Assembly: GCF_036014175.1 (NCBI RefSeq)
Contig: NZ_CP107917.1
Coordinates: 6,944,001-7,008,000, forward strand
Direction of reading: 5' to 3'
Length of the DNA stretch: 64,000 nucleotides
Source of the DNA: Streptomyces sp. NBC_00443
Lineage (GTDB): Bacteria > Actinomycetota > Actinomycetes > Streptomycetales > Streptomycetaceae
Position 1 is the first letter of the stretch; the number at the start of each line of letters is the position of its first letter. The position numbers and the translations under genes were made by a program. Below are positions 8,804-19,100 of the stretch, piece by piece. Under the pieces are notes generated by a model. That model worked only from the letters and a program-made list of their open reading frames with translations. It searched no databases and was not told the DNA's origin.

Positions 8804-9922
8804 TTAAGGACGCTCCGGGCGCGCCGTCGGCTGGTGGTCGTGCTGGTGGGTGCGGCGGGCCGGGGCGCGGCCGGGGATGGGGAAGCCGGGCGGCAGGGCC
8901 GCGTCCGTCGCGTTGACGCGCGGCAGAGCGTACGGGTGCTCGTCGGCCAGCCAGCGGATCAGCTGCTCGCGCACCGCGACCCGTACTGTCCAAAGGTCGT
9001 CCGCGTCCTTCGCCGTCACCAGGGCCCGCACCTCCATGGTGCTCGGCGTCGAGTCCGTGACGACCAGGCCGTAGTCGCGGCCGTCCCACGCCGGGCACTC
9101 GCGCAGGATGTCGCGGAGCCTCTCGCGCATCTTCTCCATCGGCGCCGAGTGATCGACGTGCAGGAAGACGGTTCCGGTCATCTGGGCGCCGCCGCGCGAC
9201 CAGTTCTCGAAGGCCTTCGACGTGAAGTACGACACAGGCATCGTGATCCGGCGCTCGTCCCAGGTCCGTACGGTCAGGAACGTCAGCGTGATCTCCTCGA
9301 CCGTGCCCCACTCGCCGTCCACCACGACCGTGTCCCCGAGGCGCACCATGTCCCCGAAGGCGATCTGGAACCCGGCGAACATGTTGCTCAGCGTGGACTG
9401 GGCCGCGACACCGGCGACGATGCCGAGGATGCCGGCCGAGGCCAGCAGCGAGGCGCCGGCCGCGCGGAACGCCGGAAACGTCAGCAGCATCGCAGCCACG
9501 GCGACCACGCCGACGACCGCCGCCACCACACGCATGATCAACGTCACCTGCGTGCGCACCCGTCGGACCCGTGCCGGATCGCGGTGGGCACGGGCGTAAC
9601 GGCTGTACGTGGTCTCCACGACGGCCGCCGCGATACGGATCGCCAGCCAGGCGGCCGCGCCGATCAGCACCAGCGTCAGGACCCGGCCGGCGGCGACCCG
9701 GTTCTCCTGGAGCAGCTGCGCCTCGTCGTAGGACCCTCTGAGCAGGGCCGCGCACAGCACGAGCTGGTAGGGGACGCGGGCGCGGCGCAGCAGACCCCAC
9801 AGGGGTGTCTCACTGTGCCGTTCGTCGGCCTTGCGCATGAGGCGGTCGGTTGCCCACCCGATGATCAGGGTGAGCAGGACCGAGCCGCCGATCACGATCA
9901 GCGGGCGGAGTATGTTCTCCAT
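8804..9922 (-). CDS. MscS-family small-conductance mechanosensitive channel
   Basis: This 372-residue membrane channel should open on hypo-osmotic shock. There are four hydrophobic segments. The last (about residues 130-165) is the glycine/alanine-rich pore helix (AAGASLLASAGILGIVAGV), followed at once by the family signature AQSTLSNMFAGFQIAF and a beta-rich cytoplasmic domain (GDTVVVDGEWGTVEEI). The C-terminal 30 residues are Pro/His/Arg rich and probably disordered. The ATG at 9922 begins with a hydrophobic helix after four residues. Confidence 0.93.
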   Translation of the reverse strand: MENILRPLIVIGGSVLLTLIIGWATDRLMRKADERHSETPLWGLLRRARVPYQLVLCAALLRGSYDEAQLLQENRVAAGRVLTLVLIGAAAWLAIRIAAAVVETTYSRYARAHRDPARVRRVRTQVTLIMRVVAAVVGVVAVAAMLLTFPAFRAAGASLLASAGILGIVAGVAAQSTLSNMFAGFQIAFGDMVRLGDTVVVDGEWGTVEEITLTFLTVRTWDERRITMPVSYFTSKAFENWSRGGAQMTGTVFLHVDHSAPMEKMRERLRDILRECPAWDGRDYGLVVTDSTPSTMEVRALVTAKDADDLWTVRVAVREQLIRWLADEHPYALPRVNATDAALPPGFPIPGRAPARRTHQHDHQPTARPERP

Positions 9923-10017
9923 GCCTCCGAACGTAACCAGCCGAGGGGGGGCATGAACATGTGCGCCGGTGAGGCGGTGGTCACGGCGTTGTCGGACCCG
10001 GCTGGCACCATGGCCTC

Positions 10018-10587
10018 ATGAACATCGTGCTCTTTCACTCGACCTATGGCCTCAGGCCCGCGGTGCGCGAGGCAGCTGACCGGCTGCGCGCCGCCGGACA
10101 CGAGGTGTGGACGCCGGACCTCTTCGAGGGACGCACGTTCGAGACGGTCGAGGAGGGCATGGAGTTCAACGAGCAGATCGGCAAGGACGAGGTGCTGAAG
10201 CGGGCCGTACTGGCCGCCGCGCCCTACTCGGATCGCGGGCTGGTCTACGCCGGGTTCTCGCTCGGCGCGTCCGTCGCGCAGACCCTCGCGCTGGGCGACG
10301 ACAAGGCCCGCGGCCTGCTGCTCCTGCACGGCACGTCGGACATCGCGGGGAACGCCTCGGTGGACGAACTGCCGGTGCAACTGCACGTCGCAGAGCCGGA
10401 CCCGTTCGAGACGGACGACTGGCTGAGCGCCTGGTATCTCCAGATGGGCCGAGCGGGGGCCGACGTCGAGGTGTACAGATACGCGGGGGCGGGCCACCTC
10501 TACACCGACCCGGACCTGCCGGACTACGACGAGGAGGCCGCCGAGGCCACCTGGCGGGTGGCACTCGGCTTCCTCGAGACCCTCTAG
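10018..10587 (+). CDS. Dienelactone hydrolase family alpha/beta hydrolase
   Basis: This 189-residue alpha/beta hydrolase resembles dienelactone hydrolase. The nucleophile elbow is GFSLGAS at about residue 82 (Ser rather than Cys), an aspartate follows in the AEPDPFE segment, and the histidine is in GAGHLYTD near residue 160. The substrate is unknown; proteins of this type in actinomycetes stand alone. The ATG at 10018 lies directly after a short spacer from the divergent MscS gene. It is convergent with phoD. Confidence 0.88.
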   Translation: MNIVLFHSTYGLRPAVREAADRLRAAGHEVWTPDLFEGRTFETVEEGMEFNEQIGKDEVLKRAVLAAAPYSDRGLVYAGFSLGASVAQTLALGDDKARGLLLLHGTSDIAGNASVDELPVQLHVAEPDPFETDDWLSAWYLQMGRAGADVEVYRYAGAGHLYTDPDLPDYDEEAAEATWRVALGFLETL

Positions 10588-10616
10588 GAGCCCTACGGCG
10601 AGGCCGTACGTCCGTG

Positions 10617-12278
10617 TCAGACGGGGTCGTACGTCCGCTCGACCTTCTGCGTGCCGCTGCGGGTGCGGTAGGAACGGGCCCAGGACGAGGTCGCGCTCTG
10701 CTTCGTCTTGTCGGACAGGACGTAGTAGTCCATCTGCGCGCGCTCGGCCGTGATGTCCAGGACGCCGTAGCCGTGGCGGTCGGTGTCGATCCAGTGGACG
10801 TGGCGGTTGGCGGCCCTGATGATCGGGGAGGCGATCGCGGAGACCGTGCCCTCGGGGACCTTCACGATGTCGTCGAGGTTGTCGGAGGTGACCGACGTGA
10901 CGACGAACTCCGTGGCGGCGGAGGCGGACAGCGGGTAGGTACCGGCGTCCACGGGCACATCGTTGGCCCATGCCATGTGGATGTCGCCGGTCAGGAACAC
11001 CGTGTTGCGGATCGCGTTCGAGCGCAGGTGGGCGAGCAGTTCCCGGCGGTCGTCCGTGTAGCCGTCCCACTGGTCGGTGTTGAGGGCGAGGCCCTCCTGC
11101 GGCAGGCCCAGCAGCTTGGCGAGCGGCTTGAGCAGGTCCGCGGTGAGGGAGCCGATCGCGAACGGCGAGATCATCACCGAGTTGCCGACCAGCCGCCAAG
11201 TGGTGTCGGAGGACTTAAGTCCCGCCTTCAGCCAGTCCAGTTGGGCCCGCCCGGTGAGCGTACGGTCCGGGTCGTCGACGTCGCCGTTGCCGACGGTGAC
11301 CTGCTGCGAGCGGAAGGAGCGCAGGTCGAGCAGGGAGAGGTCGGCGAGCTTGCCGAAGCGCAGGCTGCGGTAGGTGGTGCCGGCGATCGCCGGGCGCACC
11401 GGCATCCACTCGAAGTAGGCCTGCTTGGCGGCGGCCTGGCGCGCGGCCCAGGTGCCCTCGGCGCCCTCGGTGTGGTTCTCGGCGCCGCCCGACCAGGTGT
11501 CGTTGGCGATCTCGTGGTCGTCCCAGATCGCGATGACCGGCGCCTTCGCGTGCAGGGCCTGGAGATCCGCGTCCGTCTTGTACTGGCCGTGCCGGGTGCG
11601 GTAGTCGGCGAGCGTGAGGATCTCGTGGGTGGGCGCGTTCTGCCGCACGGACTTGCCGCGCGTGCCGTACTGGCCGGCGCCGTACTCGTAGATGTAGTCG
11701 CCGAGGTGCAGCCAGGCGTCCAGGTCGCTGCGGGCGGCGAGATGACGGTACGAGGCGAAGTAGCCGGCCTCCCAATTGGCGCAGGAGACCACGCCGAAGC
11801 GCAGGCCCGCGACGGACGCGTTCGCCGCCGGCGCGGTGCGGGTACGCGCCACCGGGGAGTCCGTGCCGCCGGCCGAGAAACGGAACCAGTAGTCGGTGGC
11901 CGGCGCCAAGCCGCGTATGTCCGCCTTGACGGTGTGGTCGGAGGCGGCCCTCGCGGTGGTCGAGCCTTTGGCGACGATGTTCATCAGCGCCTTGTCCCGG
12001 GCCACGACCCAGCTGACCGCGGTGTCCGGACCGAGCCCCGAGCCGGGGGTGGCCTCGGGGGCGGGCGTCACCCGGGTCCACAGCAGGACGCCGTCGGGCA
12101 GCGGGTCACCGGAGGCGACGCCGTGCAGGAAGGCGGGGGCCGCGTCGGCGGCCTTGGCGGGCAGCGCGGCGGCCAGCGGGCCGGCCAGCACAGCCGTCGC
12201 CGCCGCGGCCTTGACGACCGTACGGCGGCGCGGGGTAAGGGAATTGAGCTGCTCGGATGATCTGTATCGACTGGTCAC
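10617..12278 (-). CDS. phoD: Tat-exported PhoD-family alkaline phosphatase/phosphodiesterase
   Basis: This 553-residue secreted metallo-phosphoesterase releases phosphate from phosphate esters outside the cell. A twin-arginine signal (TPRRRTVVKAAAA, residues 15-27) and an Ala-rich hydrophobic stretch end in AKAADAAP. The N-terminal PhoD domain (FLHGVASGDPLPDGVLLWTR) is followed by the metallophosphatase domain with LHLGDYIYEYG, WDDHEIANDTW and FLTGDIHMAW metal-binding motifs. The start is GTG 12278; no clear Shine-Dalgarno precedes it, and a palindrome (12281-12300) occupies that position. I looked for PhoP direct repeats upstream and saw none that fit. Confidence 0.93.
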   Translation of the reverse strand: MTSRYRSSEQLNSLTPRRRTVVKAAAATAVLAGPLAAALPAKAADAAPAFLHGVASGDPLPDGVLLWTRVTPAPEATPGSGLGPDTAVSWVVARDKALMNIVAKGSTTARAASDHTVKADIRGLAPATDYWFRFSAGGTDSPVARTRTAPAANASVAGLRFGVVSCANWEAGYFASYRHLAARSDLDAWLHLGDYIYEYGAGQYGTRGKSVRQNAPTHEILTLADYRTRHGQYKTDADLQALHAKAPVIAIWDDHEIANDTWSGGAENHTEGAEGTWAARQAAAKQAYFEWMPVRPAIAGTTYRSLRFGKLADLSLLDLRSFRSQQVTVGNGDVDDPDRTLTGRAQLDWLKAGLKSSDTTWRLVGNSVMISPFAIGSLTADLLKPLAKLLGLPQEGLALNTDQWDGYTDDRRELLAHLRSNAIRNTVFLTGDIHMAWANDVPVDAGTYPLSASAATEFVVTSVTSDNLDDIVKVPEGTVSAIASPIIRAANRHVHWIDTDRHGYGVLDITAERAQMDYYVLSDKTKQSATSSWARSYRTRSGTQKVERTYDPV

Positions 12279-12280
12279 AG

Positions 12281-12300
12281 CCGATCAGGTTACTGATCGG
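12281..12300. promoter_or_regulatory. Perfect 8-bp inverted repeat immediately upstream of the phoD start
   Basis: CCGATCAG-GTTA-CTGATCGG sits 2 nt upstream of the phoD GTG, where a ribosome binding site would be expected. It could be an operator or a small RNA hairpin controlling initiation. The role is inference. Confidence 0.45.
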
Positions 12301-12307
12301 TATGAAC

Positions 12308-12343
12308 AAGAGCGGGCGAACTGGCAAAAGTTCGCCCGCTCTT
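12308..12343 (-). terminator. Strong hairpin between the small secreted-protein gene and phoD
   Basis: A 15-bp perfect inverted repeat (AAGAGCGGGCGAACT and its complement) with a 6-nt loop lies downstream of the minus-strand gene ending at 12378. It probably terminates that transcript before phoD. There is no long U-tract, as is common in Streptomyces. Confidence 0.75.
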
Positions 12344-12377
12344 CAGCGCGTAGTCAGCGGTCCAGGCCCCCGACGGC

Positions 12378-12770
12378 TCAGGCCTTGCCCTCCTTGTCCC
12401 CCGAGCAACTCCTGAGAGCACCGTTGGCGCCGTCCTGGACGCAGACCTCAAGCAGGACCCGGTTGCCCTCGGGGATGTCGAACTTCTTGACGGCGCAGCT
12501 GTTTCCGGCGCCGTTGGTGTCCGAGATGTTCACCTTCTCGCTGGAGTGCCGCCCTGTGTAAACGAAGATCGCGGTGGCCCGCTTGCCGTCGGAGCGGTTG
12601 TCGCAGACGGTCACCTCGTCACCGTTGGCCATGAACCCGGCCGCGCCGGCGTGCCAGGGATCCGTCGTGTGGACGGAGACGTTGGTGCCGGCGCTTGCAG
12701 GGCTTGCGGCCAGGATCGCGGCGGCGCCGGCGGCAGCCACCGCGCACAGCGCGGACTTGACACGAGACAT
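12378..12770 (-). CDS. Small secreted protein of unknown function
   Basis: This 130-residue protein has a clear Sec signal peptide: a basic start, a hydrophobic Ala-rich core, and an ASPASAG cleavage region near residue 28. The mature part of about 100 residues contains four cysteines, probably forming two disulfides (around residues 56, 92, 110 and 122). I do not recognise a family; small extracytoplasmic proteins of this size and composition are common in Streptomyces. It begins at ATG 12770 with a GGGGGAAC-type ribosome binding site, and ends just before a strong terminator. Confidence 0.8.
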   Translation of the reverse strand: MSRVKSALCAVAAAGAAAILAASPASAGTNVSVHTTDPWHAGAAGFMANGDEVTVCDNRSDGKRATAIFVYTGRHSSEKVNISDTNGAGNSCAVKKFDIPEGNRVLLEVCVQDGANGALRSCSGDKEGKA

Positions 12771-12832
12771 CGAGTTCCCCCTCGAATGTGTGGTCGATTG
12801 CGAGGGGGAGCTTAGTTGACCTGCCCGTACAA

Positions 12833-12878
12833 GATCAAAAGGCGGGCAGAGCGCTGAACTCGTCGCTGCCGCCCGCCT
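12833..12878 (-). terminator. Rho-independent terminator after the DsbA-like gene
   Basis: On the minus strand an AGGCGGGC / GCCCGCCT stem with a 23-nt interior is followed by TTTTGATC. It lies 10 nt beyond the stop of the DsbA-like gene at 12888. Confidence 0.7.
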
Positions 12879-12887
12879 CTTGCAACC

Positions 12888-13727
12888 TCAGCCCTTGAGG
12901 GCCGCGTCCACCGCCTTGTTGAACTCGGCCGTCGTCCACGGCTGGTTGGCGTCGGACTTCTCGAGGATCTTGCCGTCCATGACGAGGCTCGGGGTACCCG
13001 TCACGCCGTCCTTGTTCGTGTCGAAGGCCTTCGACATCTGCAGCGCCCAGGCGTCGTAGGTGCCCTTCTTCACGGCGTTCTCGAACTTGGCGTTGTTCTT
13101 CAGGGCGGGGACGGTGTTCGCGATCTCGATCAGGTAGTCGTCGTCCTTGAACTTGTCGTCCGACTCCAGCGGGTGGAACTTCTCCGAGTACAGCGCGGCC
13201 TTGTAGTCCAGGAAGGCTTCAGGGCTCACGTTCAGCGCGGCGCCCATCGCGCTCATCGCGTTCTTCGAGCCTTCGCCGTTGGCGCCGATCTCGTTCTTCT
13301 TCATCTGGTCGTCGTCGAGGAACGTGCCGCCGACGAACTGGAGCTTGTACTTGCCGTCCTCGACGTCCTTGTCGACGGTCGAGCCGATGCTCTGCTCGAA
13401 CGAGGCGCAGACCGGGCAGCGCGGGTCCTCGTAGAGCTTGAGCGTCTTCTTGGCGCTGTCCTTGCCGATGACGACGGTCGTGCCGTTCGTGCCGCTGGTG
13501 TTGGCCGGTGCGACGACCTTGGCATCGGTCAGCGACTCCCAGTGGCTGGGCTTGTTGGCCTGGACGACCGCATAGCCGATGCCGCCGGCCGCCGCCAGGA
13601 CGCCGACGACCGAGGCGACGACGATGAGCTGCCGCCTGACCTTCGCGCGCTTGGCCTCGCGCTCGCGCTCGGCGCGCAGGCGCTCCCGGGCCGCCGACTT
13701 CGACGCCTGGCTGTTCCGCTTGCTCAT
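12888..13727 (-). CDS. Membrane-anchored DsbA-like thioredoxin-fold protein
   Basis: This is a thiol oxidoreductase-like protein of 279 residues, facing outside the membrane. A basic cytoplasmic N-terminus is followed by one membrane segment (about residues 35-58) and a thioredoxin-fold domain with the redox motif CPVC in YEDPRCPVCASFEQ near residue 125. A TGTPSLVMDG cis-proline segment lies near the C-terminus. ATG 13727 follows GGAGAGAA; upstream in-frame starts add only nine residues. It has the same architecture as the protein at 42829-43605 (CPAC motif), so the window carries two paralogues. Confidence 0.88.
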   Translation of the reverse strand: MSKRNSQASKSAARERLRAEREREAKRAKVRRQLIVVASVVGVLAAAGGIGYAVVQANKPSHWESLTDAKVVAPANTSGTNGTTVVIGKDSAKKTLKLYEDPRCPVCASFEQSIGSTVDKDVEDGKYKLQFVGGTFLDDDQMKKNEIGANGEGSKNAMSAMGAALNVSPEAFLDYKAALYSEKFHPLESDDKFKDDDYLIEIANTVPALKNNAKFENAVKKGTYDAWALQMSKAFDTNKDGVTGTPSLVMDGKILEKSDANQPWTTAEFNKAVDAALKG

Positions 13728-13805
13728 GTTGGTTCTCTCCATGGGGACGCGCACATAGGTGTGTGCGAGATACGTACGGGGTGGAAGGTGATGCTCAGAT
13801 GCCGT

Positions 13806-14504
13806 TCACGCGAAGGTGAAGGCGGGCGAGCACGGTGGTCCACGGCGTCCCAGGGAGTGCACAAAGAGGCGGTTGCGGGCGGCGGCCGTCCGGCGGGTGG
13901 GGCGCGGCAGCCGGCGGCCCGACCGGGGCAGCCGTACGGCCACTGCGGCCACCGCGAGCAGCAGCGGGCGGAACGTCGTCGCCGCGACCGCCCGCACCAG
14001 CTGGGCCAGCGCCCGCTCGCCGCGGCGCAGCCAGGCGGCGGCGAGGAGGCCGACGCCGACATGCGCGCCGAGCAGCAGCCAGGCGGTGGCCGGGTCGGCG
14101 TGGGCGAGGAGGCCGCCGAGCTTGTCCGGGTCGGTGCCGGTGACCTGGGCCAGCGGGGTGCCGACCCGGGTGCCGTCGCCGCACAGGACGTCCCAGCCGA
14201 CCGAGGCCAGCGGTCCGGCGACCGGTCCGCCCGCCTTGCCGTAACAGACGTGCTGGCCGGTGGTGAGGATCGTGTCGGCGGCCAGCTCCAGCGGGATGAG
14301 CAGGGCGGCGATCCGCCCGAAGCTCCGCTCGCGGCCGGCCAGGGCGTACGCGAGGACGAACACGGCGGCGGCGAGCAGGGCCACCGTGTTCAACGGCAGG
14401 GGTGCCCGCGAGAGCAGCACGTGCGACGCGGTGCTGAGCGTCACGACGAGTGACGTGAACAGCGCCGCGCGTACGGCTCGCAGCTGGGTCCCGGATATGT
14501 CCAT
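13806..14504 (-). CDS. Integral membrane protein of unknown function
   Basis: This 232-residue protein has about five hydrophobic segments (around residues 10-30, 38-55, 62-80, 140-160 and 170-190) and an Arg/Pro-rich C-terminus. A loop after the third segment contains HVCYGK and DVLCGDG, two cysteines that would face the outside if the N-terminus is cytoplasmic. It sits upstream of and on the same strand as the DsbA-like gene, with a 78-nt gap, which may hint at a redox link; I do not recognise the family. The ATG at 14504 has no clear Shine-Dalgarno. Confidence 0.6.
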   Translation of the reverse strand: MDISGTQLRAVRAALFTSLVVTLSTASHVLLSRAPLPLNTVALLAAAVFVLAYALAGRERSFGRIAALLIPLELAADTILTTGQHVCYGKAGGPVAGPLASVGWDVLCGDGTRVGTPLAQVTGTDPDKLGGLLAHADPATAWLLLGAHVGVGLLAAAWLRRGERALAQLVRAVAATTFRPLLLAVAAVAVRLPRSGRRLPRPTRRTAAARNRLFVHSLGRRGPPCSPAFTFA

Positions 14505-14593
14505 AGCGGTGGAGAGTGTGTCACGTGGGCCTGTAAGAGACCCCTAAAGGGTGCCTGTGAAGAGACGGTGAGGGCCGGCGAGCGGCCTTTCCG

Positions 14594-15919
14594 TCACAGA
14601 CCCGGAATCCGGCCGTTGCGGAACAGGTCCACGAACGTCTGGTGGTCGGCACGCGCGCGTGCGCCGTAGGAGTGCGCGAAGTCGACCAGGAGCTCGGCGA
14701 AGCCGTCCTCGTCGGCCGCGATCGCCGCGTCGATGGCGCGCTCGGTGGAGAACGGCACCAGGGACTCGCCGGAGGTGTCGTCCGCCGCCGCGTGCATCGT
14801 GGCCGTGGCCCGCCCGAGGTCGGCGACCACCGCCGCGATCTCCTCCGGCTCGTCGATGTCGCCCCAGTCCAGGTCCACGGCGTACGGCGAGACCTCGGCG
14901 ACCAGCTGGCCCGCGCCGTCCAGCTCGGTCCAGCCCAGCCACGGGTCGGCGTTCGCCTGCAGAGCGCGCTGGGAGATCACCGTGCGGTGACCCTCGTGCT
15001 GGAAGTAGTCGTGCAGCGCCTGGTCCGTGATGTGCCGGGAGACGGCCGGGGTCTGGGCCTGCTTGATGTAGATCACCACGTCGTTCTCGAGGGCGTCGGT
15101 GTGGCCCTCCAGAAGGATGTTGTACGACGGCAGCCCGGCCGATCCGATGCCGATGCCGCGGCGGCCGACCACGTCCTTCACCCGGTACGAGTCCGGGCGG
15201 TCCAGGGACGCGTCCGGCAGCGTCTCCAGATAGCCGTCGAAGGCGGCCAGCACCTTGTAGCGGGTGGCCGCGTCCAGCTCGATGGAGCCGCCACCCGGCG
15301 CGAAGCGGCGCTCGAAGTCGCGGATCTCGGTCATGGAGTCCAGCAGCCCGAAGCGGGTCAGCGAGCGGGCGTCCCGCAGCGCGTCCAGGAGCGGGCCCTG
15401 CGCGGTGTCCAGCGTGAACGGCGGCACCTCGTCGCTCTTGGCGCCGGTCGCCAGGGCGTGCACGCGCTCGCGGTACGCGCTCGCGTAGATCCGCACCAGC
15501 TCGGTGATCTGCTCGTCGCCGAGCGCCTTGGCGTACCCGATGAGGGCGACGGAGGCGGCGAAGCGCTTGAGGTCCCAGGTGAAGGGGCCGACGTAGGCCT
15601 CGTCGAAGTCGTTGACGTTGAAGATCAGGCGGCCGTTGGCGTCCATGTACGTGCCGAAGTTCTCCGCGTGCAGATCGCCGTGGATCCACACGCGCGAGGT
15701 GCGCTCGTCGAGGTACGGTCCACCGCGCTTCTCGGGCTCCAGGTCGTGGTAGAAGAGGCACGCCGTGCCGCGGTAGAACGCGAAGGCCGAGGCCGCCATC
15801 TTCCGGAACTTCACGCGGAACGCGGCCGGGTCGGCGGCCAGGAGCTCGCCGAAGGCGGTGTCGAAGACGGCGAGGATCTCGTCGCCGCGCTGCTCGCCGT
15901 TGAGCTTGGGGACCGACAT
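14594..15919 (-). CDS. DUF2252 family protein (kinase-like fold)
   Basis: This 441-residue protein belongs to DUF2252. It contains WIHGDLHAENFGTY (about residues 73-86) and NVNDFDEAYVGPFTWDLKR (about residues 97-115), which resemble the catalytic HGDxxxxN and DFD motifs of aminoglycoside-phosphotransferase-like kinases. It therefore probably binds ATP, but no substrate is known to me. The ATG at 15919 has a GGAGG 9 nt upstream. It is divergent from dnaE, with 206 nt between the two starts. Confidence 0.85.
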   Translation of the reverse strand: MSVPKLNGEQRGDEILAVFDTAFGELLAADPAAFRVKFRKMAASAFAFYRGTACLFYHDLEPEKRGGPYLDERTSRVWIHGDLHAENFGTYMDANGRLIFNVNDFDEAYVGPFTWDLKRFAASVALIGYAKALGDEQITELVRIYASAYRERVHALATGAKSDEVPPFTLDTAQGPLLDALRDARSLTRFGLLDSMTEIRDFERRFAPGGGSIELDAATRYKVLAAFDGYLETLPDASLDRPDSYRVKDVVGRRGIGIGSAGLPSYNILLEGHTDALENDVVIYIKQAQTPAVSRHITDQALHDYFQHEGHRTVISQRALQANADPWLGWTELDGAGQLVAEVSPYAVDLDWGDIDEPEEIAAVVADLGRATATMHAAADDTSGESLVPFSTERAIDAAIAADEDGFAELLVDFAHSYGARARADHQTFVDLFRNGRIPGL

Positions 15920-16125
15920 CGCTGGGTGCCTCCTGGTGCATGAACGTGTACGACAGCGTTTCTGTCGTCTTCAACGGTCGGGGGCGGACGAAAGTGCCCG
16001 TCGTCCCTCGCTGTGAAGGTACGCGGGGCAGCCCTCCGAGTGTCAGTGCCGAGGCATAGACTTCGACGCTGTCCCCCGAACTGTCCGCCAGCCTGTCGCC
16101 GAGCGTTTTCCCTGGAGGCCACGCC

Positions 16126-19100
16126 GTGTCAAAGCCGCCGTTCACGCACCTGCACGTCCACACCCAGTACTCGCTGCTGGACGGTGCCGCGCGGCTGAAG
16201 GACATGTTCGACGCGTGCAACGAGATGGGCATGACGCACATCGCCATGTCCGACCACGGCAACCTCCACGGGGCGTACGACTTCTTCCACACCGCGAAGA
16301 AGGCCGGAGTCACCCCGATCATCGGGATCGAGGCGTACGTCGCCCCCGAGTCCCGGCGCAACAAGCGCAAGATCCAGTGGGGCCAGCCGCACCAGAAGCG
16401 CGACGACGTCTCCGGTTCCGGTGGTTACACCCACAAGACGATGTGGGCCGTCAACAAGACGGGCCTGCACAACCTCTTCCGGCTGTCCTCCGACGCGTAC
16501 GCCGAGGGCTGGCTCCAGAAGTGGCCCCGGATGGACAAGGAGACGATCTCCCAGTGGTCCGAGGGGATCGTGGCCTCCACCGGCTGCCCCTCCGGTGAGG
16601 TCCAGACCCGGCTGCGGCTGGGACAGGAGGAGGAAGCCCTCAAGGCGGCGGCCGACTACCAGGACATCTTCGGCAAGGACCGCTACTTCCTGGAGCTGAT
16701 GGACCACGGCATCGAGATCGAGCACCGGGTCCGCAAGGGCCTCCTGGAGATCGGCAAGAAGCTCGGCATCCCCCCGCTGGTCACCAACGACTCGCACTAC
16801 ACCTACGCGCACGAGGCGACCGCCCATGACGCCCTGCTGTGCATCCAGACCGGCAAGAACCTCTCCGATCCGGACCGCTTCAGGTTCGACGGCACCGGCT
16901 ATTACCTGAAGTCCACGGACGAGATGTACGCCGTCGACTCCTCGGACGCCTGGCAGGAGGGGTGCGCCAACACCCTGCTGGTCGCGGAGATGGTCGACAC
17001 CACCGGCATGTTCGAGGCCAAGAACCTCATGCCGAAGTTCGACATCCCCGAGGGCTACACCGAGGTCACCTGGTTCAAGGAGGAGGTCCGGGTCGGCATG
17101 GAGCGCCGCTTCCCGGGCGGCGTCCCCGAGGACCGTCAGAAGCAGGCCGAGTACGAGATGGACGTCATCATCCAGATGGGGTTCCCGGGCTACTTCCTCG
17201 TCGTCGCCGACTTCATCATGTGGGCCAAGAACAACGGCATCGCGGTCGGCCCCGGCCGAGGCTCCGCGGCCGGCTCGATCGTCGCCTACGCCATGGGCAT
17301 CACCGACCTCGACCCGATCCCGCACGGCCTGATCTTCGAGCGGTTCCTCAACCCCGAGCGCGTCTCCATGCCCGACGTCGACATCGACTTCGACGAGCGC
17401 AGGCGCGTCGAGGTGATCAGGTACGTGACGGAGAAGTACGGCGCCGACAAGGTCGCCATGATCGGCACCTACGGCAAGATCAAGGCGAAGAACGCCATCA
17501 AGGACTCCGCGCGCGTGCTGGGCTACCCGTACGCGATGGGCGACCGCCTCACCAAGGCGATGCCCGCCGACGTCCTCGGCAAGGGCATCGACCTCGACGG
17601 CATCACCAACCCCACGCACCCTCGCTACAGCGAGGCGGGCGAGATCCGCGGGATGTACGAGAACGAGCCGGACGTCAAGAAGGTCATCGACACCGCGAAG
17701 GGCGTCGAGGGCCTGGTGCGGCAGATGGGCGTGCACGCCGCCGGCGTGATCATGTCCAGCGAGCCCATCGTCGACCACGCCCCCATCTGGGTGCGGCACA
17801 CCGACGGCGTGACCATCACGCAGTGGGACTACCCGCAGTGCGAGTCGCTGGGCCTGCTGAAGATGGACTTCCTCGGCCTGCGCAACCTGACGATCATGGA
17901 CGACGCCGTCAAGATGGTGAAGTCCAACAAGGGCGTCGACCTCGACCTGCTGTCCCTGCCGCTCGACGACCCGAAGACCTTCGAACTCCTCCAGCGCGGC
18001 GACACCCTCGGCGTCTTCCAGTTCGACGGCGGTCCGATGCGTTCGCTGCTGCGGCTGATGAAGCCCGACAACTTCGAAGACATCTCCGCCGTGTCGGCGC
18101 TGTACCGTCCGGGCCCGATGGGCATGGACTCGCACACCAACTACGCCCTGCGCAAGAACAAGCTCCAGGAGATCACCCCGATCCACAAAGAGCTGGAGGA
18201 GCCCCTCGAAGAGGTCCTGGCCGTCACCTACGGCCTGATCGTCTACCAGGAGCAGGTGCAGAAGGCCGCCCAGATCATCGCCGGGTACTCGCTCGGCGAA
18301 GCCGACATCCTGCGCCGCGTGATGGGCAAGAAGAAGCCCGACGAACTGGCGAAGAACTTCGTCCTGTTCCAGAAGGGCGCCCGCGACAAGGGCTACAGCG
18401 ACGAGGCCATCCAGGCCCTGTGGGACGTGCTGGTCCCCTTCGCCGGCTACGCGTTCAACAAGGCGCACTCCGCCGCGTACGGCCTGGTCTCGTACTGGAC
18501 CGCCTACCTGAAGGCCAACCACCCGGCCGAGTACATGGCCGGACTGCTCACCTCGGTCAAGGACGACAAGGACAAGTCGGCCGTCTACCTCAACGAGTGC
18601 CGACGCATGGGCATCAAGGTGCTCCCGCCGAACGTGAACGAGTCGGTGCACAACTTCGCCGCGCAGGGCGACGACGTGATCCTCTTCGGCCTCGAAGCCG
18701 TGCGCAACGTCGGCACGAACGTGGTGGAGTCGATCATCAGGAGCCGCAAGGCCAAGGGCAAGTACGGCTCCTTCCCCGACTACCTCGACAAGGTCGAGGC
18801 GGTGGCCTGCAACAAGCGGACCACGGAATCGCTGATCAAGGCGGGCGCGTTCGACAGCCTGGGGCACACCCGCAAGGGCCTCACCGCGCACTTCGAGCCG
18901 ATGATCGACAACGTGGTCGCGGTCAAGCGCAAGGAGGCCGAGGGCCAGTTCGACCTCTTCGGCGGCATGGGCGAGGAGGAGAGCAGCGAGCCCGGCTTCG
19001 GACTCGACGTCGTCTTCACCGAGGACGAGTGGGAGAAGACCTATCTGCTCGCCCAGGAGCGGGAGATGCTCGGTCTGTACGTCTCCGACCACCCCCTGTT

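Noticed and set aside
12279..12377. PHO boxes (PhoP direct repeats) upstream of phoD
   Set aside because: GTTCGCC and GTTCATA occur on the minus strand but are 14 nt apart, not the expected 11, and one lies within the terminator stem.
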